DNA of 64,000 bases from Sphingomonas sp. Y57 (GCF_001015195.1 NZ_LDES01000046.1:124001-188000), one strand, 5' to 3'; positions 8,461-15,793 are shown, numbered from the stretch's first letter. The notes: generated by a model not told the origin, from the sequence alone. Translations and numbers: made by a program.

Positions 8461-8703
8461 CTAGGAGTAGCTTAAGCACTCCGCTGGCATCGTCGAGACA
8501 TGGATGCCGTCGCTGCAACTCGCGACTAGGAGCTCGGATCTCAGGACGAAGGTCTCCGCGAATGTCCGGTCGATCCGCGCGACGTCCCAGGCGGGCGTTC
8601 CCTTGGCGGACATCCACGCCGCAGCGTCGTGCATCAGCCGCACAACCTCGTCGATATCACCCGAGCAGGCGACCCGAACGTTCGGAGGCTCCTCGCTGTC
8701 CAT
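8461..8703 (-). pseudogene. orf5: Truncated orf5 (GNAT acetyltransferase) of the class 1 integron 3' conserved segment
   Basis: The first 67 residues, from MDSEEPPNVRVACSGDIDEV to VASCSDGI, match the orf5 acetyltransferase-like protein that follows sul1 in class 1 integrons, as I remember that sequence. At about 8503 the similarity stops inside the gene and 13 unrelated codons follow to a stop at 8461, so the acetyl-CoA binding part is lost. It lies 127 bp downstream of sul1 in the native order and orientation. The breakpoint marks the left edge of the integron-derived DNA. Confidence 0.85.
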
Positions 8704-8829
8704 TCGCTCCCCTGGCGCGGTATGAACCGCCGCCTCATAGTGCAGTTTGATCCTGACGAGCCCAGCATGTCTGCGCCCACCTTCGCGGAACCTGACCAGG
8801 TCCGCTAGCGGGCGGCCGGAAGGTGAATG

Positions 8830-9669
8830 CTAGGCATGATCTAACCCTCGGTCTCTGGCGTCGCGACTGCGAAATTTCGCGAGGGTTTCCGAGAAGGTGA
8901 TTGCGCTTCGCAGATCTCCAGGCGCGTGGGTGCGGACGTAGTCAGCGCCATTGCCGATCGCGTGAAGTTCCGCCGCAAGGCTCGCTGGACCCAGATCCTT
9001 TACAGGAAGGCCAACGGTGGCGCCCAAGAAGGATTTCCGCGACACCGAGACCAATAGCGGAAGCCCCAACGCCGACTTCAGCTTTTGAAGGTTCGACAGC
9101 ACGTGCAGCGATGTTTCCGGTGCGGGGCTCAAGAAAAATCCCATCCCCGGATCGAGGATGAGCCGGTCGGCAGCGACCCCGCTCCGTCGCAAGGCGGAAA
9201 CCCGCGCCTCGAAGAACCGCACAATCTCGTCGAGCGCGTCTTCGGGTCGAAGGTGACCGGTGCGGGTGGCGATGCCATCCCGCTGCGCTGAGTGCATAAC
9301 CACCAGCCTGCAGTCCGCCTCAGCAATATCGGGATAGAGCGCAGGGTCAGGAAATCCTTGGATATCGTTCAGGTAGCCCACGCCGCGCTTGAGCGCATAG
9401 CGCTGGGTTTCCGGTTGGAAGCTGTCGATTGAAACACGGTGCATCTGATCGGACAGGGCGTCTAAGAGCGGCGCAATACGTCTGATCTCATCGGCCGGCG
9501 ATACAGGCCTCGCGTCCGGATGGCTGGCGGCCGGTCCGACATCCACGACGTCTGATCCGACTCGCAGCATTTCGATCGCCGCGGTGACAGCGCCGGCGGG
9601 GTCTAGCCGCCGGCTCTCATCGAAGAAGGAGTCCTCGGTGAGATTCAGAATGCCGAACACCGTCACCAT
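8830..9669 (-). CDS. sul1: Sulfonamide-resistant dihydropteroate synthase Sul1
   Basis: Sul1 makes 7,8-dihydropteroate from p-aminobenzoate and the pterin pyrophosphate but binds sulfonamides poorly, so it bypasses the drug-inhibited host FolP. The 279-residue protein beginning MVTVFGILNLTEDSFFDES and ending RDARDRGLDHA agrees with Sul1 of class 1 integrons along its whole length as I know it (840 bp). Key parts include VDVGPAASHPDA, LNDIQGFPDP, LDPGMGFFLS and SVSRKSFLGA. The start is ATG 9669, overlapping the terminal codons of the qacE remnant as in the native integron. The frame is open farther upstream, but that is not Sul1. It is Tn7-like transposon cargo. Confidence 0.97.
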   Translation of the reverse strand: MVTVFGILNLTEDSFFDESRRLDPAGAVTAAIEMLRVGSDVVDVGPAASHPDARPVSPADEIRRIAPLLDALSDQMHRVSIDSFQPETQRYALKRGVGYLNDIQGFPDPALYPDIAEADCRLVVMHSAQRDGIATRTGHLRPEDALDEIVRFFEARVSALRRSGVAADRLILDPGMGFFLSPAPETSLHVLSNLQKLKSALGLPLLVSVSRKSFLGATVGLPVKDLGPASLAAELHAIGNGADYVRTHAPGDLRSAITFSETLAKFRSRDARDRGLDHA

Positions 9670-9728
9670 GGCGTCGGCCTCCGCAGCGACTTCCACGATG
9701 GGGATCGGGCGAGCAAAAAGGCAGCAAT
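9663..9728 (-). pseudogene. qacEdelta1: qacE-delta1 3' remnant
   Basis: Only the last 21 codons of qacE-delta1 (IAAFLLARSPSWKSLRRP...) and its stop remain, in the native overlap with the sul1 start. Similarity begins at ATTGCTGCC (9728). The rest of the quaternary-ammonium exporter gene, the integron promoter region and attI are gone. Confidence 0.88.
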
Positions 9729-9803
9729 GACGCCGTGGCACATTGGCGACTTCCACGTGGAAGTTTCACCGAGCTGACTCGGCTGGAGCATGGGCTTGGT
9801 CAT
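9663..9803 (-). CDS. Chimeric 46-codon ORF reading into the qacE remnant, upstream of sul1
   Basis: An ATG at 9803 preceded by AAGGA (spacing about 8) opens a frame MTKPMLQPSQLGETSTWKSP whose last 21 codons are the qacE-delta1 tail. Its stop overlaps the sul1 start, so translation of this chimera could feed sul1 by coupling. I do not recognise the first 25 codons. A product function is doubtful; as a translational leader it is plausible. Confidence 0.4.
   Translation of the reverse strand: MTKPMLQPSQLGETSTWKSPMCHGVIAAFLLARSPSWKSLRRPTPW
9747..9762. repeat. 16-bp perfect palindrome ACTTCCACGTGGAAGT
   Basis: A self-complementary 16-mer lies about 20-35 bp upstream of the qacE breakpoint, inside the chimeric leader ORF. 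It could be an operator or a recombination scar. I know of no protein for it. Confidence 0.5.
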
Positions 9804-9822
9804 GATGCGGTCCTTCGAGTCG

Positions 9823-9854
9823 AAAAGCCCGGCAACCGATAATGGCTTCCGGGC
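9823..9854 (-). terminator. Terminator-like hairpin between tniQ and the sul1 leader
   Basis: On the minus strand GCCCGGAAGCC pairs with GGTTGCCGGGC (two mismatches) across ATTATC, followed directly by TTTT. It lies about 190 bp after the tniQ stop and 20 bp before the chimeric leader ATG, so it may end the tns transcript and insulate, or attenuate, sul1. Confidence 0.55.
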
Positions 9855-10047
9855 AACCTTATATGAAGAAATGTCGCATGAACGGCCGACTATGGCAAAC
9901 ATAAACGCCAATTTGGTAGCAAAAAGCCCGCGCGAGAGTAGCGTCGCAACTGTTTGAGATTCATGATGAAAGGCGTCGCGTTAATGAAGACTCACCGTGG
10001 CGCAGCGGCAACGCATCCAACACCCAGCGACGAACAGGCGACCGCCG

Positions 10048-11013
10048 TCAGGGCGTCAGGTAACGGATCACTGGATCGGCATAGGCGAACGGTGATCGGC
10101 CATAGCGCCGGTCCGCAAACGCCCAGGACTTCCAGACCCGGGCGTCGGCGCAGTGGCCCACAAACAGCCACGGCCACCCGCGCATCGCCCGGGCGGTGAG
10201 GCCTGATAGTCGATGTCGATCAGCGGCCGAAGCGGTCTCGATCTGCTTGGCGGCGTAGGGCGCGGGATCACCGCCCCAACTGCGCGCGACCTCGTCGCGC
10301 AGACCCTGCGACCGCTCGCCGCCGCTGAGCACGGTCATCACCTGACGAACCAGGCCGAAATAGGCCAGCGGGTGAATGGCCTCCAAGTCGGTCCGCGGGA
10401 CGACGTCGGGCGCGAGCATTTCGCTGAGCCGAAACTCGAACTGTAGCGCCTGGCTCTCGGCCGCCATCACCGGGTGGTCGCGCCGATCGGCGGTGCAGAT
10501 GTGGCACCAGGGATCGGCGCCCCGATGAGGGACCGCGGGCGCGCCGCAGTCATGGCAGCTGTCGGCCAGCACCAAGCCGTGGCGAGGACAGGTGCTGGCG
10601 ATCGCCAGGCGCCAGCGACGCCGATAGTAGGGCTCGGCGTCCTCGGTCAGGCAGAGGGGGCACCACTGCTGGCCCGGCCGCCGGCGGGTGCGGTGATGAA
10701 TGCCCACGGGCAGCAGCCACTGGGTCGCCCCCGTGACCCGGACCTCTTCGAACAACGTGCCGACCCAGGGCCGGAAGGTCGTCAACTCCGCGACCTGCGC
10801 ATCGACCCCGGTATGCGCGACCAGCCCCTCCATGAGCCGAGGCGGCGCCAGCCCGTCGATGTCGCGATTCCAGATCTGCAGCCCGGGCCAGACGGCGTGA
10901 CAAAAGCTATGCAGCTTGGCGGAGTTGCCGAGCGCGATCCGCCGCAGCCAACTAGAGAGCAGTTCGTCGGCCTGCGGGCGGGGACGCCAAGGCCACAGAC
11001 GCAGGTCCGACAT
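10048..11013 (-). CDS. tniQ: TniQ family transposition/target-selection protein
   Basis: TniQ/TnsD proteins bind target DNA or another target complex and recruit the TnsC ATPase. This 321-residue protein shows the TniQ N-terminus (WPWRPRPQADELLSSWLRRI) and zinc-finger cysteines: WCPLC (Cys118, Cys121), TCPRHG (Cys142, His145), SCHDCG (Cys153, Cys156) and WCHIC (Cys170, Cys173). At 321 residues it is shorter than Tn7 TnsD (about 500) and closer to short TniQ proteins. As the only TniQ in the element, it is the best candidate for recognising comM (inference). Its start lies 1 bp downstream of the tnsC stop, so it is the last gene of the tnsABC-tniQ operon. Confidence 0.92.
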   Translation of the reverse strand: MSDLRLWPWRPRPQADELLSSWLRRIALGNSAKLHSFCHAVWPGLQIWNRDIDGLAPPRLMEGLVAHTGVDAQVAELTTFRPWVGTLFEEVRVTGATQWLLPVGIHHRTRRRPGQQWCPLCLTEDAEPYYRRRWRLAIASTCPRHGLVLADSCHDCGAPAVPHRGADPWCHICTADRRDHPVMAAESQALQFEFRLSEMLAPDVVPRTDLEAIHPLAYFGLVRQVMTVLSGGERSQGLRDEVARSWGGDPAPYAAKQIETASAADRHRLSGLTARAMRGWPWLFVGHCADARVWKSWAFADRRYGRSPFAYADPVIRYLTP

Positions 11014-11014
11014 C

Positions 11015-11947
11015 TCAGAGCGGCGGCAGCGAGGCGGCTCTGAGGAGGACGTCCTCCCGCTGCCGCCGAACCGATGGCCTCACATGGTTCAGCGAGCGCA
11101 GCAGCGGAAGATCAATGCGCTCTTTCTCTGAGCGGATGGCCATCAGGGCGGCGCGGCGCACCAGATAGGCGATCTCGCGCGTGGTCCCCTCCGACTCGTT
11201 GATAATCCAGGTCGCGATCTTGTCATCGGAAAGCCCGGAAGCGTGGCGAAGCGGCAGACAGGTCTCCAGGCTGTTGAGCAGGCCATAGGTCTGTTCGTTA
11301 TGACCCCAGACCTCGAGTCGATGCGGCTCGAACCGGCGCTCGATCTGCGGGTCCCACCGAAGCGTGCGCAGCGCGGCGATCGTGCCGCACCCGACGATGG
11401 TGATGCCGAGGTCATTGCCGAGCAGCTTGATTGTCGCCAGCGCCTCTTCGCGTTGTTTGCGATTGCCCTTCTCGATGTGATGCAATTCGTCGATGACCAG
11501 GATCTTGACCCCGCTGGTTCGGAGCAGTCTGAGGACGTCAGGATAAAGGGTGTCGGTGCTCGCGCTCTTGCCGTAGGGCGCGTTGAGTTGCCCAAGGATC
11601 CGCACCAGCAGCCCTCGGGCAGAACCGGTCGGCCCCATGCTCACGACCAGCACCGGGACGTTGGCCTTGGACGCCCTCGGATCGTCCGGGAGGTTCTGCA
11701 ACTTGGCGAAGCGCTTGACGATTTGGCTTTTGCCGATGCCCGACGGCCCCCAGATCAGGATGTGGCTGTCGCCTTCGGTCGGATAATCCTCCAGCGCCTC
11801 CTGAAGCCGCTCGGTGATCGCATCGGCGGCGGCGTAGCGGATGAAGACTTTCTGCCGGATCAGGTTGAGCCGCTGGGCGGTGTTGTCCGCCTCAAGCGCC
11901 TCGCGGGCGGCCTTGGTGAGGCGGCGGTCCTGCGAGATGAGGATCAT
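11015..11947 (-). CDS. tnsC: TnsC/TniB-type AAA+ ATPase of the transposon
   Basis: TnsC-type ATPases assemble on target DNA and connect TniQ to the transposase. The 310-residue protein has Walker A GPSGIGKS (residues 67-74), Walker B ILVIDELHH (149-157) and a sensor-1-like ITIVGCGTIAAL with a downstream arginine-rich EIAYLVRRAALMAI. This matches TniB-sized members (about 300 residues) rather than the 555-residue Tn7 TnsC. The start overlaps the tnsB stop by 4 bp (ATGA). Its C-terminus is short and basic, without a clear extra domain. Confidence 0.94.
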   Translation of the reverse strand: MILISQDRRLTKAAREALEADNTAQRLNLIRQKVFIRYAAADAITERLQEALEDYPTEGDSHILIWGPSGIGKSQIVKRFAKLQNLPDDPRASKANVPVLVVSMGPTGSARGLLVRILGQLNAPYGKSASTDTLYPDVLRLLRTSGVKILVIDELHHIEKGNRKQREEALATIKLLGNDLGITIVGCGTIAALRTLRWDPQIERRFEPHRLEVWGHNEQTYGLLNSLETCLPLRHASGLSDDKIATWIINESEGTTREIAYLVRRAALMAIRSEKERIDLPLLRSLNHVRPSVRRQREDVLLRAASLPPL

Positions 11948-13605
11948 TCGTCGATCTCATAAAAGATGTCGCGACGAACCGGAGCCTGCGGCGCTGGCGG
12001 TGCGTCTTCGGAGATGGGCGCATGCGGCGTGAGTTCGGCGGTGACTTGTTCGCCGACCCGCCGACGCTCCTGCTTCAAGCGACTCCTGTGTCGCTTCTTC
12101 GCGTTCTGTGCGTCCTGCTCCAGCAGGCGTTGGCGCTCCATTGACGCCATGATGGTCGCCATGTCCGGCTTGTCGCCGATTTGGGCGACCAACCGCTTGC
12201 GGGTCTCGTTGAACTCCCACACCGACACGTTGGGAAGGGTAATCTGCTCGCAGCGCAGCTCGCAATAGGTCCCCTCGATTGGGTGGAGGAAGTAGATGCG
12301 TGAGGCGTCGTAGGGGTTTCGGCGGACGACGAACTTGCGTTGCTCTCCAGCGTCCAGGAACGGCCGCAACACCTCGTCCCAGTATTCGATATTGTCCCAG
12401 CGCATGCCGTAGCGCTCGATCGTCCGGTCTTCGATGTCGGCGAAGTCGAGATAGAGCTTCTGCTTGTCAGCGATGATCGGCGGGAGGCCGGCGCCTGCAC
12501 GCTTCTCGGTGCCATAGATGCCGCGCTCCCAGGCCAGATCCGGGCGCTGCTTGGTCGTGCTGTGCGGCCGGACGTGATACTGGCCGCAGATGAACTCGAG
12601 CATCCAGACCTCTAGCTCATCGAGGGTCATCTCGGCCGCCTCGTTCGGATTGCGGGTCTTGACCTTGTCGAAGCCGCGATCACGGGCGGTTGCTGCGGGG
12701 AGCAGCCGCATCTGGTCCATCGCCGTGCCCATGAAGCGTTCAATGATGCCGCCGAAATGGACCAGCCCTGGCGGGCGATGCTCGGGCGGCGCGATGCCGT
12801 ATTCCCTGCACCCATAGAACAGGGCGCGTGACCAAAACTCAGCTGCGTTGTCGAGATAGACGCTATTGGGCGTGCCATACATCGGCCATGGGAGTGGAAC
12901 GCCGACGCGCTCCAGCCACTCATCCTTGGGCGTCATCACCCGCGTCATGCACTGAGCGACGGTCGAGGCGTTTGGATATTCCCAGGTCAGCACGAACGCG
13001 AGGACGGCTCGGGTGCATTCGTCGAGCGCGATAGTGATCCAGGGACGGCCGACATGCTCACGGTCGAAAGCGCTCGCGCAGACCACGTCGACGAGCGTGT
13101 GGTCGATCTGGATACGCTCAAGTGGAAACGTCGTTTCGGGCGTCTTGCCTCGGATATGCTCGTATCGCTCACGAGCCACCTTCTTTCCGTACTTCAGGCC
13201 GACGCGCTCACGCGCCGGAACGCCGGCGAAGCGGCTTCGCAACGTGTTGTGCGAGGGCGGTATCAAGCCCCGCCGCACGCAGCGGTTTCGAATCTCGGCG
13301 AATGCGTGATGGTTCTTGGCCTCCTTGCGATGACGGCTGAACTCCAGCCGCACCTCGGTGATGACTTCCTCGACGCGGAGGTCGAGCCGCAGCCGCCCCC
13401 GCCCGCCGCTCCGCCCGCGCGGCAACAGGCAGGTCAGCGCGCCGGTATTTCGGAGGCTTTTGCGGTAGCGGTTAAATTGCCGCTTGCTGGCTCCGAACTC
13501 GGCGGCGGCAGCCTCCACGGTCGCGCTGTCGAAACGACCGCCGGCTTCCAGGCGCGCGATGATGTCGCGCCGGCGCTCGGCTTCGGCGACCTGCGCCTCA
13601 TCCAT
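11944..13605 (-). CDS. tnsB: TnsB/TniA-type DDE transposase
   Basis: TnsB cuts the 3' ends of the transposon and joins them to target DNA. With the start at ATG 13605 the protein has 553 residues: N-terminal helix-turn-helix regions (GASKRQFNRYRKSLR), then an RNase H-fold core with Asp168 in IQIDHTLVDV, Asp252 in VYLDNAAEF and Glu289 in GGIIERFMGT, the complete DDE triad. A basic C-terminal tail contacts TnsC in relatives. The frame is open to 13875, overlapping tnsA; TTG 13680 is an alternative start, and I see no clear ribosome site for either, so the N-terminus is uncertain. Confidence 0.94.
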   Translation of the reverse strand: MDEAQVAEAERRRDIIARLEAGGRFDSATVEAAAAEFGASKRQFNRYRKSLRNTGALTCLLPRGRSGGRGRLRLDLRVEEVITEVRLEFSRHRKEAKNHHAFAEIRNRCVRRGLIPPSHNTLRSRFAGVPARERVGLKYGKKVARERYEHIRGKTPETTFPLERIQIDHTLVDVVCASAFDREHVGRPWITIALDECTRAVLAFVLTWEYPNASTVAQCMTRVMTPKDEWLERVGVPLPWPMYGTPNSVYLDNAAEFWSRALFYGCREYGIAPPEHRPPGLVHFGGIIERFMGTAMDQMRLLPAATARDRGFDKVKTRNPNEAAEMTLDELEVWMLEFICGQYHVRPHSTTKQRPDLAWERGIYGTEKRAGAGLPPIIADKQKLYLDFADIEDRTIERYGMRWDNIEYWDEVLRPFLDAGEQRKFVVRRNPYDASRIYFLHPIEGTYCELRCEQITLPNVSVWEFNETRKRLVAQIGDKPDMATIMASMERQRLLEQDAQNAKKRHRSRLKQERRRVGEQVTAELTPHAPISEDAPPAPQAPVRRDIFYEIDE

Positions 13606-13654
13606 CGTCGAAATGTCGAGCGGCGCCCCTGGCCCGGGTAGTGCGCGCTTCGCC

Positions 13655-14413
13655 TCATAGTCGCTTCTGCGATCCAACAACGGCAACCCACGTCTGAGGT
13701 CCAATCGGCTGACCGCGGTCGAGGGAGAGTTGGCCTCGCGCGACCATACGGTAGAGCACGGGCAGTAGAGCTTGAGGATTAAGACCTCGTTGTTGCGCCA
13801 GCGCGAGAATCTCGCTGATGCGGTAGCTGTCACGTTGTTGCAGGAACGCGACGCAATCCTGCTCGAATTGCACATCGAAAGGCTTGTCGAGGTGGCCTGA
13901 CAACAACCGGGTGCTGGACAACCATTCGCCGCTCATCATCCGGTCGGTCACCACTCGGAAGATCGTGCCTTCTTGCCCCGCCGCCCACGTTCGCGCGGCG
14001 GCATAGGGCGCGCGCATCAGCCTGCGGGAGCGCCAAAGATCGCGATGGGTCTTCACCTCAACGACCGCCCTTCGCCAGGAGAGCCCAGCATCGGCTGCGA
14101 CCTCCACCACGAAATCAGGCGTGTATCGACGAGCGGCTCCGCGCTTCACATCCTGGAAATCAATCACCAGGCGTTGGGCGTGAACGGCGGTGACGCGATG
14201 GCTCGTCCTGCAAAACATCAGGAAGTCGCGCTCGATCGACGACTCGAAGGGTACTAGCGGGCCTCGAGGTGGAACTGAGATTGAGCCGCGGACGGCGCTC
14301 AGGGGTCGAGGCGCGAGCTGCTCGTCGGTCCACCTGGACGCCACTTCAGAAACCAGGGACGTCAACTGTCGCCGATTGCGAACTGGGGACGTCTTCTGTG
14401 GGTACGGGGTCAT
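13655..14413 (-). CDS. tnsA: TnsA-like endonuclease of the transposon
   Basis: TnsA cuts the 5' ends of the element so that TnsAB excises it cleanly. The 252-residue frame has the PD-(D/E)xK nuclease pattern: FESSIERDFL (Glu57/Glu61), RYTPDFVVEV (Asp100) and AVVEVKTHRD (Glu119, Lys121). A C-terminal winged-helix-like region follows (YRISEILALAQQRG). The ATG at 14413 lies inside the right-end repeat array, so the first 20 or so codons translate TnsB sites. A GTG at 14344 is an attractive alternative start. It is the first gene of the tns operon, reading away from the right end. Confidence 0.88.
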   Translation of the reverse strand: MTPYPQKTSPVRNRRQLTSLVSEVASRWTDEQLAPRPLSAVRGSISVPPRGPLVPFESSIERDFLMFCRTSHRVTAVHAQRLVIDFQDVKRGAARRYTPDFVVEVAADAGLSWRRAVVEVKTHRDLWRSRRLMRAPYAAARTWAAGQEGTIFRVVTDRMMSGEWLSSTRLLSGHLDKPFDVQFEQDCVAFLQQRDSYRISEILALAQQRGLNPQALLPVLYRMVARGQLSLDRGQPIGPQTWVAVVGSQKRL

Positions 14414-14460
14414 CTTCTTTTGCCTATTTCGAGCGCCGAAGAGCCCCGGAGGGACATCAT
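14356..14460 (-). promoter_or_regulatory. Right-end array of putative TnsB binding sites
   Basis: Four similar repeats share one orientation on the plus strand: GGGACGTCAACTGTCGCC at 14356, GGGACGTCTTCTGTGGG at 14386 (the frame is preceded by an extra G), GGGGTCATCTTCTTTTGCC at about 14405 and the terminal GGGACATCATCTTTTGCGC at 14451. They are the inverted form of the left-end sites. Binding by TnsB is inferred from Tn7-family organisation. The tnsA promoter and start overlap this array, so transposase binding could repress the operon. Confidence 0.72.
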
Positions 14461-14476
14461 CTTTTGCGCGTTCACA
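14449..14476 (-). repeat. Right terminal inverted repeat of the Tn7-like element
   Basis: Read inward it is TGTGAACGCGCAAAAGATGA followed by TGTCCC, the imperfect inverted copy of 7463-7490. Confidence 0.9.
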
Positions 14477-14481
14477 GCGGG
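14477..14481. repeat. Right target-site duplication (GCGGG)
   Basis: GCGGG follows the right terminus directly and equals 7458-7462. Confidence 0.93.
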
Positions 14482-15147
14482 ATCAAGGTGCGGCCGGGCG
14501 AGGTCAGCCTCGCCCATCTCGGCGTGCTGTTCCTCGACGAGCTGCCCGAGTTCCAGCGCGCCGTGCTCGATTCGCTGCGCCAGCCGCTCGAAACCGGCAA
14601 GGTCTCGGTCGCGCGCGCCAACGCGCACGTCACCTTCCCGGCGCGGGTCCAGCTCGTGGCGGCGATGAACCCGTGCCGCTGCGGCCACATGGACGACCCC
14701 GCCCTCGCCTGCTCGCGCGCGCCGAAATGCGCGGCCGATTACCAGGCCAAGCTGTCGGGCCCGCTGCTCGACCGCATCGATCTCCATGTCGAGGTCGCCG
14801 CGGTCAGTGCCGCCGACCTCGTCCTGCCGCCGCCGGCCGAGGGATCGGCCGAGGTCGCCGCGCGCGTCGCCGCCGCCCGGTCGATCCAGACCGATCGCTA
14901 TGCGACCCACGGCGCCCGCACCAATGCCGAAGCCGACGGCGAGCTGCTCGATGCGGTCGCCACGCCCGACGACGCCGGCCGAAAGCTGCTCGCCCAGGCC
15001 GCCGAGGCGATGCGTCTGTCGGCCCGCGGCTATCATCGGGTGCTCCGGGTCAGCCGGACGGTGGCCGACCTCGCGGGATCGGAAACGGTCCAGCGCGTCC
15101 ATATCGCCGAGGCGCTGAGCTATCGCCGACGCGCGCCGACGAATTGA
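14477..15147 (+). pseudogene. comM: comM (yifB) 3' part
   Basis: Right of the transposon the ComM frame resumes with GIKVRPGEVSLAHLGVLFLD, containing Walker B (VLFLDELPEF). It continues through VQLVAAMNPCRCGH with the conserved cysteines, a GPLLDRIDLHVEV sensor region and the C-terminal Mg-chelatase helical domain ending SYRRRAPTN. It has no start of its own. Joined to 6620-7462 it forms a normal 502-residue protein, so the only lesion is the insertion and precise excision would repair it. Confidence 0.95.
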
Positions 15148-15162
15148 ATGTCGGAACGTTTA

Positions 15163-15188
15163 TGTTACCATGCACTTATCATGTAACA
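15163..15188 (+). promoter_or_regulatory. Operator-like inverted repeat before the toxin-antitoxin pair
   Basis: TGTTACCATG and CATGTAACA are inverted copies (one base missing) separated by 7 bases, ending 16 bp before the antitoxin ATG. Ribbon-helix-helix antitoxins usually bind such sites in their own promoter. Confidence 0.6.
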
Positions 15189-15203
15189 CAGGAGATGGGC
15201 AGC

Positions 15204-15491
15204 ATGGGCGAGGCCACCTTCACTTTCCGGGTCGACGAAGCGCTGAAGAGCGCCTTTGCCGATGCCGCCAAGTCACATGACCGCACGGGTGCTCAGCTCA
15301 TCCGGGATTTCATGCGCGATTATGTCGCCAGCCAACGCGAGGCGGCCGAATATGACGACTGGTTCCGGCAGCAGGTTCAGACCGGCCTGGATTCGGCCGA
15401 TGCCGGACGCTTGATACCGGCGACGGACGTCGAGGCGACGTTCGCGGCCCGCCGCGCCGCGACACGACGACGGATCGCCGGTTCTGAATGA
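15204..15491 (+). CDS. Ribbon-helix-helix type antitoxin
   Basis: A 95-residue protein with an N-terminal RHH-like motif, ATFTFRVDEALKSAFADAAK, then GAQLIRDFMRDYV, and a charged C-terminal arm that would wrap a toxin. It should neutralise the RelE/ParE-type protein encoded next and repress their promoter. The start is ATG 15204, nine bases after GGAG; ATG 15195 is too close to that ribosome site. The frame is open far upstream, which is chance read-through of comM DNA. The stop overlaps the toxin ATG (ATGA). Confidence 0.85.
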   Translation: MGEATFTFRVDEALKSAFADAAKSHDRTGAQLIRDFMRDYVASQREAAEYDDWFRQQVQTGLDSADAGRLIPATDVEATFAARRAATRRRIAGSE

Positions 15492-15772
15492 AGGCCATCT
15501 ACTGGACCCCTGAAGCGATTCAGGACCGCGATGACATCTATGACGGCATAGAGCCGAACAACCCGGCCGCCGCGTTGGCGCTCGACGAGCTCTTCGAAGC
15601 GAAATCAGCACCTTTGACGAGGCATCCGGCGCTGGGCCGTCCCGGGCGGGTAAGCGGCAAGCGCGAGTTGACCGTCCATCCCAATTATATCCTGGTCTAT
15701 GACGTCAGTGCGGACCGGATGCGGATCCTCCGCGTGCTCCATCCGCGCCGCCAGTGGCCGTCGCGAAATTGA
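15488..15772 (+). CDS. RelE/ParE-type toxin
   Basis: A 94-residue protein with the type II toxin fold pattern: IYWTPEAIQDRDDIYDGI at the start, a central HPALGRPGRVSGKRELTVH, and strand YILVYDVSADRMRILRVLH with the C-terminal RRQW. That layout is usual for ParE/RelE toxins; it cannot be told from sequence whether gyrase or ribosome-bound mRNA is the target. It is coupled to the upstream antitoxin by a 4-bp overlap, in the usual antitoxin-toxin order. Confidence 0.88.
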   Translation: MKAIYWTPEAIQDRDDIYDGIEPNNPAAALALDELFEAKSAPLTRHPALGRPGRVSGKRELTVHPNYILVYDVSADRMRILRVLHPRRQWPSRN

Positions 15773-15793
15773 GGGCGCCCGTTCGGGCGCCCC

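Larger units (their letters stand above)
7463..14476 (-). mobile_element. Tn7-like transposon (TnsA-TnsB-TnsC-TniQ) inserted in comM, carrying sul1
   Basis: The element is 7014 bp. The left end begins TGTAAAAACGCAGAAGTGGA; the right end, read inward, begins TGTGAACGCGCAAAAGATGA. They match at most positions and continue into a shared GATGTCCC. Both ends carry further copies of a GTCCC-centred 20-bp repeat, as expected for TnsB sites, and a GCGGG duplication flanks the element. The transposition operon tnsA-tnsB-tnsC-tniQ reads leftward from the right end. Cargo occupies the left 2.6 kb. No separate TnsD or TnsE, integrase, tRNA or CRISPR is present, so the single TniQ probably directs the insertion. 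comM is also the known favourite target of Tn6022/AbaR-type islands in Acinetobacter. Confidence 0.95.

Noticed and set aside
8403-8510. ISCR1 or IS6100 end beside orf5
   Set aside because: I could not match the sequence to any end I remember, and no transposase is present.
8503-9728. A functional class 1 integron
   Set aside because: No intI1, attI, attC cassette or promoter region; only fragments of the 3' conserved segment remain.
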